Below, piece by piece: positions 53,685 to 62,955 of a stretch of DNA of 64,000 bases. Each line of letters opens with the position of its first letter. Within the stretch, counting starts at the first letter, position 1. Origin of the DNA: Paludibacteraceae bacterium (lineage in GTDB: Bacteria; Bacteroidota; Bacteroidia; Bacteroidales; Paludibacteraceae); contig JAFSQL010000006.1 in NCBI GenBank assembly GCA_017446585.1, positions 62,001 through 126,000 on the forward strand, read 5' to 3'. The notes under the pieces were generated by a model. It searched no databases. It was given only the letters and a program-made list of their open reading frames with translations, and was not told where the DNA came from. The translations under genes were made by a program, and so were the position numbers.

Positions 53685-56504
53685 ATGAAGCATTTCTCCG
53701 CCATTCTTTTTGTTCTCTCCTGCTGTTTCTCCTCTTGGGCTCAATACGTCTCCCTGCCCGTTGACACCGCTCTCACCATCGGAACACTCCCCAATGGATT
53801 GACCTATATCTTGCGCCACAATGAGGAACCTAAGGGACGGGCTCATTTCTACATCGTGCAGAATGTCGGTGCCATTCTTGAGGAAGATAGCCAGAATGGT
53901 CTGGCGCATTTTCTCGAGCACATGGCATTCAACGGTTCTGAACACTTTCCCGGCAAGGGCATCATCAACTATATGCAAAGCATCGGTGCCCAATTCGGCA
54001 CCAACGTCAATGCCTATACCAGCCTTGACGAAACAGTATATATGCTTCGCAACATTCCCGTTCCGCGCCCGTCAGTCGTTGATTCCGCAATGCTCATCAT
54101 GCGCGACTGGAGTGTGGGGATTTCCCTCAATGCCGATGAGATTGATAAGGAGAGGGGCGTCATTCGCGAGGAGTGGCGCACAGGCTCACATGCGGCACGA
54201 CGACTTTGGGCAAAAGGCAACATGCTCAAATACCCTGGCAGCCAATACGCCAAACGAGATGTCATCGGAGACACAGCCGTCATCAACAATTTTGATTACG
54301 ATACCCTCCGCGCATACTACCGCAAGTGGTACCGACCCGACCAACAATGCGTCATTGCCGTTGGCGACTTTGATGTGAACCATGCGCTTCAGGCGTTAAA
54401 AAATGCGTTCCTCAATGTGCCTGCCACACAGAACCCAGCTCCTCGCGTCATCTACCCCATTCTTGACAATGAACGCCCCATCGTTTCCATCGTTACTGAC
54501 CGTGAGGCGCAACACACCATTTTAGGTTTGGAGTTCAAGAAGGACACCATCTCGCCTCTTCTGAAAAACTCCACCGAGGGCTACCTGCTCTCGCTCGTTC
54601 GCACGCTCGCTTGCGACATGATCAACGACCGACTCACCGCCGCCATTCGTGATCCACACTGTCCTTTCGTTAATAGTTATGCCTACTATGGTGACATCGC
54701 TCGCTCCAAAGACGCTTTCATGGTCGGCGTTGTTCCAAAGGAGGGTCTTGAACACAAAGCCTACGTCGCCCTTTGGCAACTCCTCGAACAGATTCGACGC
54801 TTTGGCTTCACCGAACAAGAACTGCTCCGCGCCAAAGCAGACAACCTGTCCTCCGTCAACAAACTCTACAACGAGCGCAACAAACAAGACAGCCGTTCCT
54901 ATATGGAAGAATACAAACGTGTCTTCCTTGACAAGGAGCCTACACCAGGCATTGCTTGGGAACGTGACTTCATCAACGATGCCTTCGACAAGAAAATCAC
55001 GCTTGACATCGTCAATCGAACGGCAATGGCGTGGATTACCACCGACAACCTCATCCTTGACATTTCCGCTCCTGACAAGATTGCCCCGCAACTTCCCGAC
55101 TCCACTTGGATGGTCTCTGTCATTGATAGCATCAGAAATGCCAAAATCGAACCTTATCAAGAAAAGAAACTCGCTCAGTCACTGCTAAAAAAATCTCCCA
55201 AAGCGGGCAAAATCCTTCAACGCAAATACAACACCACCCTTCAATCCACCGAATGGGTTCTCAGCAACGGGGTACATGTCTTTCTGAAGCCTACCGACTT
55301 CAAGGATGACGAAGTGCGGCTCCTCGCCTTCTCTCGCGGGGGAACTTCCCTCGTCACTGACCTTTCACTGCTCCCTTCCGCAGCGTTTGCCGACCGTGTC
55401 GTCCCTAACGCAGGCGTGGCTCATCATGACGCGCTTTCTCTCTCCCGTCTCCTCGCCGGAAAGCAAGTCTCCGTATCGCCTTTCATTGACACCTACGACG
55501 AGGGCTTTGACGCCATCAGCACCAAAACGGACATATCCTCCTTATTCGAACTCGTCCATCTCTACATGACCGCTCCTCGCAAGGACAAAAAGGCGTTTAC
55601 GGTCTTCCAAAACTCTTTGACCAACAGCCTGAAAGGAAGGAGCGATAATCCTAAATCCGCTTTCTCTGACTCCGTCGCTTTGACACTCTCCTCCCATGAC
55701 AAGCGAACGCTCATCCCTGATTCCACGCTTCCGCTTCGAATCAAGGAGTCCAAAGCGTACAAATTCTATAAACAACGATTCAAATCCGCTAACGATTTCT
55801 CTTTCTTCATCGTGGGGGCTTTCTCGCTTGACAGCATCGAACCGTTTGTTACGACCTACCTCGCTTCCCTGCCTTCCACATCCCACCAACAAGAGAATTG
55901 GCGTGACAATGGGGTGCGTTACCCTTCCGGTTTTGTCTCCAACCGTTTCTCGCAACCCATGACCACGCAACAGACTTCCGTCTGTCTCAACATCTGGACA
56001 GGACTGCCCTACGAACTACAGAATCAAGTTCTTCTCCAAGCGTTCAAGGACATTCTTGAGTTGCGCTACACGGAATCACTACGTGAGGAAGAAGGGGGAA
56101 CTTATGGCGCTCATCTCCGTTGCTCCCTTTCTGACAAACCAAAAGAGCAAGCCGTTCTTACCATCTATTTCGATACTGACCCGGAAATGGAAGAACGACT
56201 CATCGGCATCGCATGGGCTGAAATCGATTCCATCGCCCTCTCCGGACCCAAACCGTCCGACGTGGAAAAAGTACGACTCAATCTTTTGAAGCGTTTTCAA
56301 GAAAATGTTCGTGACAATGGATGGTGGCTACAAACCCTTCGTCTCTATGAAGATGAAGGTATCAACCGTTTCACCAACTTCCAACAACTTGTCCTTGACA
56401 TTTCCGCTGATGACATCCAGTCATTGGCGCAAGTATTCTTGACGAATGCCAACAAAGCACAAATCATCATGACACCACGACAACACGACCTTAACTCACG
56501 ATGA
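53685..56504 (+). CDS. M16 family zinc peptidase (insulinase-like)
   Basis: 939 residues. The signal peptide is about 1-20 (S-S-W-A-Q). The first M16 domain has the inverted zinc motif H75-F-L-E-H79 and the distant glutamate in E-I-D-K-E-R-G-V-I-R-E-E-W; a second, inactive M16 domain starts near W-V-L-S-N-G-V-H-V-F (about 525). The protein should degrade peptides in the periplasm as a closed chamber. It is divergent from the effector-binding-domain gene with 115 bases between, and its end overlaps the convergent 5-FCL gene by 14 bases. Confidence 0.93.
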   Translation: MKHFSAILFVLSCCFSSWAQYVSLPVDTALTIGTLPNGLTYILRHNEEPKGRAHFYIVQNVGAILEEDSQNGLAHFLEHMAFNGSEHFPGKGIINYMQSIGAQFGTNVNAYTSLDETVYMLRNIPVPRPSVVDSAMLIMRDWSVGISLNADEIDKERGVIREEWRTGSHAARRLWAKGNMLKYPGSQYAKRDVIGDTAVINNFDYDTLRAYYRKWYRPDQQCVIAVGDFDVNHALQALKNAFLNVPATQNPAPRVIYPILDNERPIVSIVTDREAQHTILGLEFKKDTISPLLKNSTEGYLLSLVRTLACDMINDRLTAAIRDPHCPFVNSYAYYGDIARSKDAFMVGVVPKEGLEHKAYVALWQLLEQIRRFGFTEQELLRAKADNLSSVNKLYNERNKQDSRSYMEEYKRVFLDKEPTPGIAWERDFINDAFDKKITLDIVNRTAMAWITTDNLILDISAPDKIAPQLPDSTWMVSVIDSIRNAKIEPYQEKKLAQSLLKKSPKAGKILQRKYNTTLQSTEWVLSNGVHVFLKPTDFKDDEVRLLAFSRGGTSLVTDLSLLPSAAFADRVVPNAGVAHHDALSLSRLLAGKQVSVSPFIDTYDEGFDAISTKTDISSLFELVHLYMTAPRKDKKAFTVFQNSLTNSLKGRSDNPKSAFSDSVALTLSSHDKRTLIPDSTLPLRIKESKAYKFYKQRFKSANDFSFFIVGAFSLDSIEPFVTTYLASLPSTSHQQENWRDNGVRYPSGFVSNRFSQPMTTQQTSVCLNIWTGLPYELQNQVLLQAFKDILELRYTESLREEEGGTYGAHLRCSLSDKPKEQAVLTIYFDTDPEMEERLIGIAWAEIDSIALSGPKPSDVEKVRLNLLKRFQENVRDNGWWLQTLRLYEDEGINRFTNFQQLVLDISADDIQSLAQVFLTNANKAQIIMTPRQHDLNSR

Positions 56505-57015
56505 AGTCCATCTTCCTGTCATGCGGCTCCACGGGAATGCTCGGCAACACTTGAAAGGGAAACACAATCGTGATTATAGGGCAGTTCAACCTTTCCAACA
56601 ATCGGTCGTAATACCCTTTCCCGTGACCCAATCGGTTTCCCTCGTTATCAACGGCAACGGCAGGAACCACGGCTAAGTCTATTTCTCCCTCATATACCGG
56701 AGTCGTAGGCTGTGATATGCCGTATGCGCCTACTGCCAAACAAGACGGACCGGTGTATGGTCTTATGGTCATATCCATACTGTCCATTTCCACCACAGGA
56801 AGCAGTAACGTCTTTTTCTCGTAGTAACGGTGCAGCAAGTCGTGCGTATATACCTCATCCGTCAATGACCAATAGAGCAACACTCGTTGTGCCGCTTTCC
56901 ATTGTGGCAACTCCTCCAAGCGTGTTGTGACTGAAACCGACATCGTTTTCAAGTCCTGTGCCGAGTACTGTGATTTCAACGAACGGATATAAGTACGTAC
57001 CTCTTGCTTCGTCAT
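56491..57015 (-). CDS. 5-formyltetrahydrofolate cyclo-ligase
   Basis: 174 residues. The enzyme converts 5-formyl- to 5,10-methenyl-tetrahydrofolate with ATP. Diagnostic motifs are L-A-V-V-P-A-V-A-V-D and the G-H-G-K-G-Y-Y-D-R-L-L nucleotide/phosphate loop near residues 132-142. It follows polA by 26 bases in the leftward direction, so it is probably read on the same transcript. Confidence 0.92.
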   Translation of the reverse strand: MTKQEVRTYIRSLKSQYSAQDLKTMSVSVTTRLEELPQWKAAQRVLLYWSLTDEVYTHDLLHRYYEKKTLLLPVVEMDSMDMTIRPYTGPSCLAVGAYGISQPTTPVYEGEIDLAVVPAVAVDNEGNRLGHGKGYYDRLLERLNCPIITIVFPFQVLPSIPVEPHDRKMDFIVS

Positions 57016-57041
57016 GTCTTTCCCGAAAATGTGATTCTTCT

Positions 57042-59816
57042 TTAATGTGCTTCAAGCCAATTCTCTCCGACACCGACATCTGCCACTAACGGCACAGATA
57101 GCGTCACGGCACTCTCCATGCACTCTTTAACCAACTTACGCATCGTTTCCACTTCCTCCTTTGGCACGTTGAAGTTCAACTCATCATGCACCTGCAATAT
57201 CATTTGCGAGCGCAGTCCCTGTTCCTTCATTTTCTCATGCACCGCTATCATCGCCAATTTTATGATGTCTGCTGCCGTTCCTTGAATAGGGGCGTTCACT
57301 GCGTTTCGCTCTGCGAACTGACGCACGTTGGCATTCTGCGACAATATGTCTGGCAAATACCGACGACGATGGAACAAGGTTTCCACATACCCCTTTTCTC
57401 TTGCGTTCGCTTTGCATTGTTCTATATATCTTGCAACGCCGGGAAACGACTCAAAATATCCGTCTATCAGTTGCTTGGCCTCAGCCCTCGCTATGCCCAA
57501 TCGTTCTGATAAACCGAATGCCGATATACCATAAATGATTCCGAAATTCGCGGTCTTCGCCTTTCTTCTCATGTCCTTCGTCACCTCGTTCAGCGGTGTT
57601 TGGAATATCTTTGATGCGGTTGCCGCATGAATATCCTCACCGCTCATGAACGCTTCCTTCAAATGCTCATCGTCGCTCAAGTGCGCCATGATACGCAACT
57701 CCACCTGGCTATAATCAGCGGACAAGAACACACACCCCTCATCTGCCACGAACGCCTTTCTCACTTCCTTGCCCTCCTCGTCTCGGACGGGTATGTTCTG
57801 CAAGTTTGGATTACTGCTTGACAACCGACCCGTTGCCGTCGTCGTTTGGTTATACGACGTGTGCACACGTCCCGTCTTTTTGTCCATCAACTTCGGAAGA
57901 GCCTCTATATAGGTGCTTAGCAATTTTCTTACACCTCTGTATTCCAATATCTTGTCAACGATAGGATGCTTCCCTGCAAGGGCTGACAAGGTTTCCTCGT
58001 CCGTCATGTACTGACCGGTTCGGGTCTTCCTTGGCTTCTCCACCAGTTTCAACGTGCCAAACAGCAATTCCCCGACCTGCTTTGGCGATGCGATGTTTAT
58101 GGGATATTCCTTGCGTACCTCTCGCTCTATACTTGACATCCGAGCCCTCATTCGATCCGCCGAGGCGGTCAACGTGAACAAGTCCACTAACGCTCCGTTC
58201 CGCTCCATCGTGGCAAGCACTCGTACCAACGGCATCTCCATCTTCTCCATCAGGAAAGCGGTTCCTTCTTCCTCTTCCAACTTTTTTGACAACACTTCCT
58301 TCAGTTGCAGTGTGATGTCGGCATCTTCCGCGGCATACGGTGCTGCTTCCTCAACCGCTACGTCACGCATGTTCTTCTGATCTTTCCCCTTCTCCCCGAT
58401 GAGACTCTCAATACGTACCGTCGAATAGTCCAAGAGCGTTTCCGCCATATAGTCCATATTATGGTGCAACTCCGGATTCAACAAGTAGTGGGCTATCATA
58501 GTGTCAAATAGTTTACCCTCCACCGTGACACCATAATTCCGCAAAACATGCATGTCAAACTTCATGTTTTGACCCACTTTTGCCACGTTCTTATTCTCAA
58601 ACGCTTGTTTCAACTTTTCAAGTCGACGCGCCACTTCCGTCCTGTCTGGCGGACAAGGAACGTAAAATGCCTCATGCGGCTTCACGCTGAACGACAATCC
58701 CACCAACTCCGCATTCAATGCGTCTGTTGATGTAGTTTCCGTGTCGAAGCAGAATTCTTTTGCTTCGTTCAGCATCTTTCCCAATCGCTCTATAGCCTCG
58801 TCACTCTCCATTATCTGATAGTCATGCGCTGTGTCCTCAATCGAATGTCGCTTTGTCGTCACCTCCTCCGCACTTGTCGTTGGTTCCGTGCCGAATAGCG
58901 TCGGGGCGTTCGATGCCTTCCGCGCGCTCGGTTTGGACATCTGGTTCTTTGACTGCAATTTTTCCAACGCCCGTCTGAACTCCAACTCTTCATACAACTG
59001 CGTCAACGCTTCCACGTCTGGCTCCTGACGGGCAAACATTTCCAAACCGCCTTCCTCCGTAAGAGGGACATCCGTCCTTATCGTCGCCAAGAAATACGAA
59101 AACCTTATCTTCTCCTCATTGTCACGAATTTTCTGACCTACGGCTCCTTTCACTTCGTCCGCGTGTTCGAGCAGTCGCTCCACACTCCCAAACTCATTCA
59201 ACAACTTGACTGCCGTTTTCTCTCCTACGCCTGGACATCCGGGGATATTATCACTTGCATCGCCCATCAACGCCAACAAATCTATAATCTGATTCGTATC
59301 ACTGATGCCCCACTTCTCAACCACGGCACCGGCATCCATTAACTCAAATCCGCCCAAATGACGTGGACGATACATATAGCGATGATTCCCGACCAACTGA
59401 CCGTAATCCTTGTCGGGTGTCACCATGAACACATCCGTCCCGTCCTGCGCATACTGATATGCCAGGGTGCCTATCACGTCGTCCGCCTCATAACCAGCCA
59501 CCTCCATGCGACGTATTCTCAGTCCGTCAAGCAGTTTCTTGATATAGGGAAGACCCCGTCTTATGTCCTCTGGGGTCTGTTCACGTTGCGCCTTGTATTC
59601 CGCATACGCCTCGTGTCGAAACGTCTTCCCTGATGGGTCAAACACAACACCTATATGAGTCGGATTCTCCTTCTCCAAAATCTCATTTACCGTGTTCAAA
59701 AAACCATATATCACCCCCGTGCTTAGCCCGCTTGACGTGCGACGATCCATCTTCATGAATGCGTAATACGCCCTATAAATCATGGCGTAAGCGTCTATCA
59801 GGAACAAACGATTCAT
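57042..59816 (-). CDS. polA: DNA polymerase I
   Basis: 924 residues with all three domains. The 5'-3' exonuclease (about 1-290) opens with L-F-L-I-D-A-Y-A-M-I-Y-R-A-Y-Y-A and has D-A-S-D-N-I-P-G-C-P-G-V-G. The 3'-5' proofreading domain keeps its metal site (F-D-T-E-T-T-S-T-D-A near 355). The polymerase domain has D-Y-S-Q-V-E-L-R-I, the O-helix R-R-K-A-K-T-A-N-F-G-I-I-Y-G and V-H-D-E-L. It fills gaps and removes primers. It lies between cls and the 5-FCL gene. Confidence 0.97.
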   Translation of the reverse strand: MNRLFLIDAYAMIYRAYYAFMKMDRRTSSGLSTGVIYGFLNTVNEILEKENPTHIGVVFDPSGKTFRHEAYAEYKAQREQTPEDIRRGLPYIKKLLDGLRIRRMEVAGYEADDVIGTLAYQYAQDGTDVFMVTPDKDYGQLVGNHRYMYRPRHLGGFELMDAGAVVEKWGISDTNQIIDLLALMGDASDNIPGCPGVGEKTAVKLLNEFGSVERLLEHADEVKGAVGQKIRDNEEKIRFSYFLATIRTDVPLTEEGGLEMFARQEPDVEALTQLYEELEFRRALEKLQSKNQMSKPSARKASNAPTLFGTEPTTSAEEVTTKRHSIEDTAHDYQIMESDEAIERLGKMLNEAKEFCFDTETTSTDALNAELVGLSFSVKPHEAFYVPCPPDRTEVARRLEKLKQAFENKNVAKVGQNMKFDMHVLRNYGVTVEGKLFDTMIAHYLLNPELHHNMDYMAETLLDYSTVRIESLIGEKGKDQKNMRDVAVEEAAPYAAEDADITLQLKEVLSKKLEEEEGTAFLMEKMEMPLVRVLATMERNGALVDLFTLTASADRMRARMSSIEREVRKEYPINIASPKQVGELLFGTLKLVEKPRKTRTGQYMTDEETLSALAGKHPIVDKILEYRGVRKLLSTYIEALPKLMDKKTGRVHTSYNQTTTATGRLSSSNPNLQNIPVRDEEGKEVRKAFVADEGCVFLSADYSQVELRIMAHLSDDEHLKEAFMSGEDIHAATASKIFQTPLNEVTKDMRRKAKTANFGIIYGISAFGLSERLGIARAEAKQLIDGYFESFPGVARYIEQCKANAREKGYVETLFHRRRYLPDILSQNANVRQFAERNAVNAPIQGTAADIIKLAMIAVHEKMKEQGLRSQMILQVHDELNFNVPKEEVETMRKLVKECMESAVTLSVPLVADVGVGENWLEAH

Positions 59817-59828
59817 TTTCCTTTACCT

Positions 59829-61274
59829 TTACATAGCTGGCGAAAACAAGCGCGATATGCCTTCCATAAATCGCATGCGTTTCGACCTTCTTGCCCATTT
59901 CTCTATGCTGATTTCACGTGACGACTTCAAATCTCGTAAAAACGCCTCCTTCAATCTCAACGCCGTCTCACGTTCATAAATAAACGCATTCACCTCAAAG
60001 TTTTGCTCATAACTTCTGAAGTCCATATTGCTCGTCCCTATCGTCGAAATATAATCATCCACCACCATCGTCTTGCTATGCAAGAATCCTCCCACATACC
60101 AATACACCTTCACTCCTGCGTCAAGCATTGGTTGCAAGTAACTCGCATTACCCGCTTGCGCCATGCTCGCGTCACTCGACTTAGGCAACAACAACCTCAC
60201 GTCCGCTCCCCTCAAGGCAGTCATGATCAACGCCTCTTGCAACTCCGACGTGGGCATAAAATAAGGTGACTGCAAATAAGCGTATTCCGTCGCCATGTTC
60301 AGCATTCCTATCATCCCTTGCATTATGGCGCGATAACTCGTGTCCGGACCACTATCCACTATCTGAATAACATTCCTTTCCTCTTCATGTTCCTCCAATG
60401 CGGGAAAGTATCGTTGACGCAAATGTGGCTTGTGCTCCAAGAAGAACCAATCTGCGAGAAACACTTCCTGAAGCGACTCTACCACGGGTCCCTGCAGACG
60501 AACCATAGTGTCTCGCCACGTGCCCAACGAGTTTCCCAACCTGTATCGGTCCGCCACGTTCAAACCTCCCGTGAAGGCGGTCTTCCCGTCTATTACGATT
60601 ATCTTCCGGTGATTCCTGTTATTTACATGACGCAAGATGAAAGGGAAACGTGGCGGAAAAAACGAATGAACATAAACTCCCGACTCGCGCAACTCCTTCA
60701 AATACGATTTTGAAATCCTGCTTCCCCAATAGTCATAAATGACACGAACCCTCAATCCGGCACGAGCCTTTCTGCACAATATCTCCTTCAGATATCGTCC
60801 CGTCGAGTCGTCGTCTATGATGAAGAACTCCACGTGTATATGATCCGTTGCGGACTCCAACGCTTCCCACATCGAATCAAACGTTTGCTTAGGCTCCGAC
60901 AACAATTCTATCTTGTTGAACGGATGCGCTATGGCATGATTATTCCTGTATAGCAACGTCATCAACTCCAACACCCTGTCCGTGTTCATCCTTGAGTTTT
61001 CCCCTTTCATCTTGCCCAACTCCTCTTCCACTATTCTTCGCTCCCGTGACAAATCCAACATGCCTGTCTCTCGCTGATTGCTTTCCCTTATTGCTTCTTT
61101 GAACAAGTGACGACCCGTGCGCATGCGTTCTCCGAAGGCGATGAACAGACCTAACCCTATCACGGGAATAAAAACCAACACCACCAACCATCCCAACGAA
61201 CGTTCCGGTTGACGACGCTCCGTGAATATCATCATCCCCGCTGTGTACAACTGGTATGCGTAAATGACCGCCAA
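59829..61274 (-). CDS. cls: Cardiolipin synthase
   Basis: 481 residues from a TTG; the frame continues ten codons up to the ribD stop TAG without an ATG, so an upstream ATT or ATA start is possible. Two N-terminal membrane helices are followed by two phospholipase D domains with H-K-D-type motifs: N-H-R-K-I-I-V-I-D (about 238-246) and L-H-S-K-T-M-V-V-D (about 416-424). The enzyme joins two phosphatidylglycerols, or PG with another phospholipid, at the inner membrane. It is close behind ribD in the leftward run. Confidence 0.93.
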   Translation of the reverse strand: MAVIYAYQLYTAGMMIFTERRQPERSLGWLVVLVFIPVIGLGLFIAFGERMRTGRHLFKEAIRESNQRETGMLDLSRERRIVEEELGKMKGENSRMNTDRVLELMTLLYRNNHAIAHPFNKIELLSEPKQTFDSMWEALESATDHIHVEFFIIDDDSTGRYLKEILCRKARAGLRVRVIYDYWGSRISKSYLKELRESGVYVHSFFPPRFPFILRHVNNRNHRKIIVIDGKTAFTGGLNVADRYRLGNSLGTWRDTMVRLQGPVVESLQEVFLADWFFLEHKPHLRQRYFPALEEHEEERNVIQIVDSGPDTSYRAIMQGMIGMLNMATEYAYLQSPYFMPTSELQEALIMTALRGADVRLLLPKSSDASMAQAGNASYLQPMLDAGVKVYWYVGGFLHSKTMVVDDYISTIGTSNMDFRSYEQNFEVNAFIYERETALRLKEAFLRDLKSSREISIEKWARRSKRMRFMEGISRLFSPAM

Positions 61275-61304
61275 TAATATGTTGAACGCAATTCCGATAA
61301 CGCC

Positions 61305-62378
61305 CTACTCTATATGCCGATGCCACTCTATCGTGTGACCCTCAAAATTATCCTGCCTGAACACCTCGTTATTTTTCAATACCGGTGCTTGTATTCCCCG
61401 TGTCAACACTATCTCGCTCGCTGTCTCCACACGAGCCTCATCCCAATACCCCTGATCTATGAACGACTGCAACGTTGCGCTTCCTCCCTCCACAATCACC
61501 GACGACAACCCTCTCTTCGCCAAGTCTTCAAATATTTGCGGAATCGACACACTTCCCTTGTCATCATAATCGACATGCACCCTTTCGCCCCATTCCTTCT
61601 CCTCGCTTGCCGCTTCGGTATAAACAAGGGTTTTCGCATCGTTCGAAAAGATATTCGATGTCTCATTCACAATCAAATCCTTATCTATCAACAACCTTAC
61701 GGGATTCTGCCCTTTGCACAGACGCACTGTCAACAGTGGATTATCTATCACTGCCGTTTGCGTGCCTATCAGAATGGCTGACTCATACGCCCGCATCCTG
61801 TGTGCCATCAACTTCGATATGTCGTTCGACAACCTTGTGCGCTTCGCTTTTCCCTTGCTGTCCAAAATGCCGATAAAGTCATCTGCGCTCTTTGCCCATT
61901 TCAATATCACATACGGACGACCCTTCTCCTGCATGGTGAAGAAACGTCGGTTCAGCCTCCGCCCTTGTTCCTCAAGCACTCCTTCCGTCACTTCTATTCC
62001 TGCCGCTTTCAGAATCTCAATGCCTCGACCATTCACCTCCTTATACGGATCTCTGTTCGAAATCACTACCCTCTTGAACCCCATCTCCGCTATCAACGGT
62101 GCGCAGGGTGGTGTCTTCCCAAAATGTGCGCAAGGCTCCAAATTCACATACAGCGTCGCTTCCCTCATCTTCCCCATCATCTCCACGGGCACGTTCGCTA
62201 TTGCCGCTCGTTCCGCATGCGCCTCGCCAAATGCCGCATGATATCCCTCTGACACAATCTCCTCTCCCAATGTGATGACACAACCCACCAACGGATTGGG
62301 AGCCACAAAACCCAACCCCTTTTCCGCCAAAAAGAAGCAACGCCTCATCATCCGTTCGTCAAACGACACCTTTCCCAT
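61305..62378 (-). CDS. ribD: Riboflavin biosynthesis deaminase/reductase
   Basis: 357 residues, bifunctional. The N-terminal deaminase binds zinc through H54-A-E56, C83 and C92 (P-C-A-H-F-G-K-T-P-P-C); the C-terminal reductase (about 150-357) has V-I-L-K-W-A-K-S-A-D and the late V-E-G-G-S-A-T-L-Q-S-F motif. It performs the second and third steps of riboflavin synthesis. No FMN riboswitch-like leader is seen upstream, only a phased repeat array. Its TAG is in the same frame as the following cls gene. Confidence 0.95.
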   Translation of the reverse strand: MGKVSFDERMMRRCFFLAEKGLGFVAPNPLVGCVITLGEEIVSEGYHAAFGEAHAERAAIANVPVEMMGKMREATLYVNLEPCAHFGKTPPCAPLIAEMGFKRVVISNRDPYKEVNGRGIEILKAAGIEVTEGVLEEQGRRLNRRFFTMQEKGRPYVILKWAKSADDFIGILDSKGKAKRTRLSNDISKLMAHRMRAYESAILIGTQTAVIDNPLLTVRLCKGQNPVRLLIDKDLIVNETSNIFSNDAKTLVYTEAASEEKEWGERVHVDYDDKGSVSIPQIFEDLAKRGLSSVIVEGGSATLQSFIDQGYWDEARVETASEIVLTRGIQAPVLKNNEVFRQDNFEGHTIEWHRHIE

Positions 62379-62440
62379 AACTTTTAATTCTTTATTCTTA
62401 ACTCCCCTTCACTATTCATCGTTCATTGTTCTTTCCTCAT

Positions 62441-62493
62441 AAGTCTTCCTATGATTTCCTATGCCTTCCTATAATACTCCCGGTCCTCCTAAC
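62441..62493 (+). repeat. 10-bp phased TTCCTATG array (about 5 units)
   Basis: TCCT at 62447, 62457, 62467 and 62487, with a degenerate unit at 62477: exact 10-base spacing. It fills most of the 120-bp gap between tadA and ribD, next to a TTCATTG-type 7-bp repeat (62417-62431). Confidence 0.8.
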
Positions 62494-62498
62494 CTCCC

Positions 62499-62945
62499 TT
62501 AACTCTTCGCTCCTCTCAACTTCCTGAAGAAATTCGTCACCAAAGCACCGCATTCCTCCCCCAACACACCTTCTGTCACCTCCGTCTTTGGATGAAGACT
62601 GTCTGGCGCAAACCTCTTGTAACCTCGTTTCTCATCTCCTGCGCCAAACACGAGCCTCCCCATTTGCGACCACCCTATCGCACCTGCGCACATCACGCAT
62701 GGCTCCAACGTCACATATATTGTGCAATCTGTCAAGTACTTACCACCCAACATCGATTGCGCCATCGTCAACACCTGCATCTCCGCATGAGCCGTCACGT
62801 CCGTCAACCGCTCCGTCATATTATGCCCACGTGCTATCACCTCTCCGCCGCACACCACTACTGCCCCCACGGGGACCTCACCCTCGCGTGCGCCTGCCTC
62901 CGCCTCGCGCAGTGCCATACGCATATATTTCTCATCATCCTCCAT
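62499..62945 (-). CDS. tadA: tRNA adenosine(34) deaminase-like nucleoside deaminase
   Basis: 148 residues. Zinc ligands and the proton-shuttle glutamate are in T-A-H53-A-E55-M-Q and E-P-C83-V-M-C86-A-G-A-I, the TadA pattern, and the C-terminal half keeps the V-F-G-A-G-D-E-K-R-G stretch. TadA converts the wobble adenosine of tRNA-Arg to inosine. Guanine deaminase is a related alternative. The gene starts 10 bases after the ddl stop. Confidence 0.88.
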   Translation of the reverse strand: MEDDEKYMRMALREAEAGAREGEVPVGAVVVCGGEVIARGHNMTERLTDVTAHAEMQVLTMAQSMLGGKYLTDCTIYVTLEPCVMCAGAIGWSQMGRLVFGAGDEKRGYKRFAPDSLHPKTEVTEGVLGEECGALVTNFFRKLRGAKS

Positions 62946-62955
62946 CGTTCACCTT

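Noticed and set aside
62379-62498. FMN riboswitch upstream of ribD
   Set aside because: The region consists of short-period repeats and shows none of the conserved paired segments of that riboswitch.
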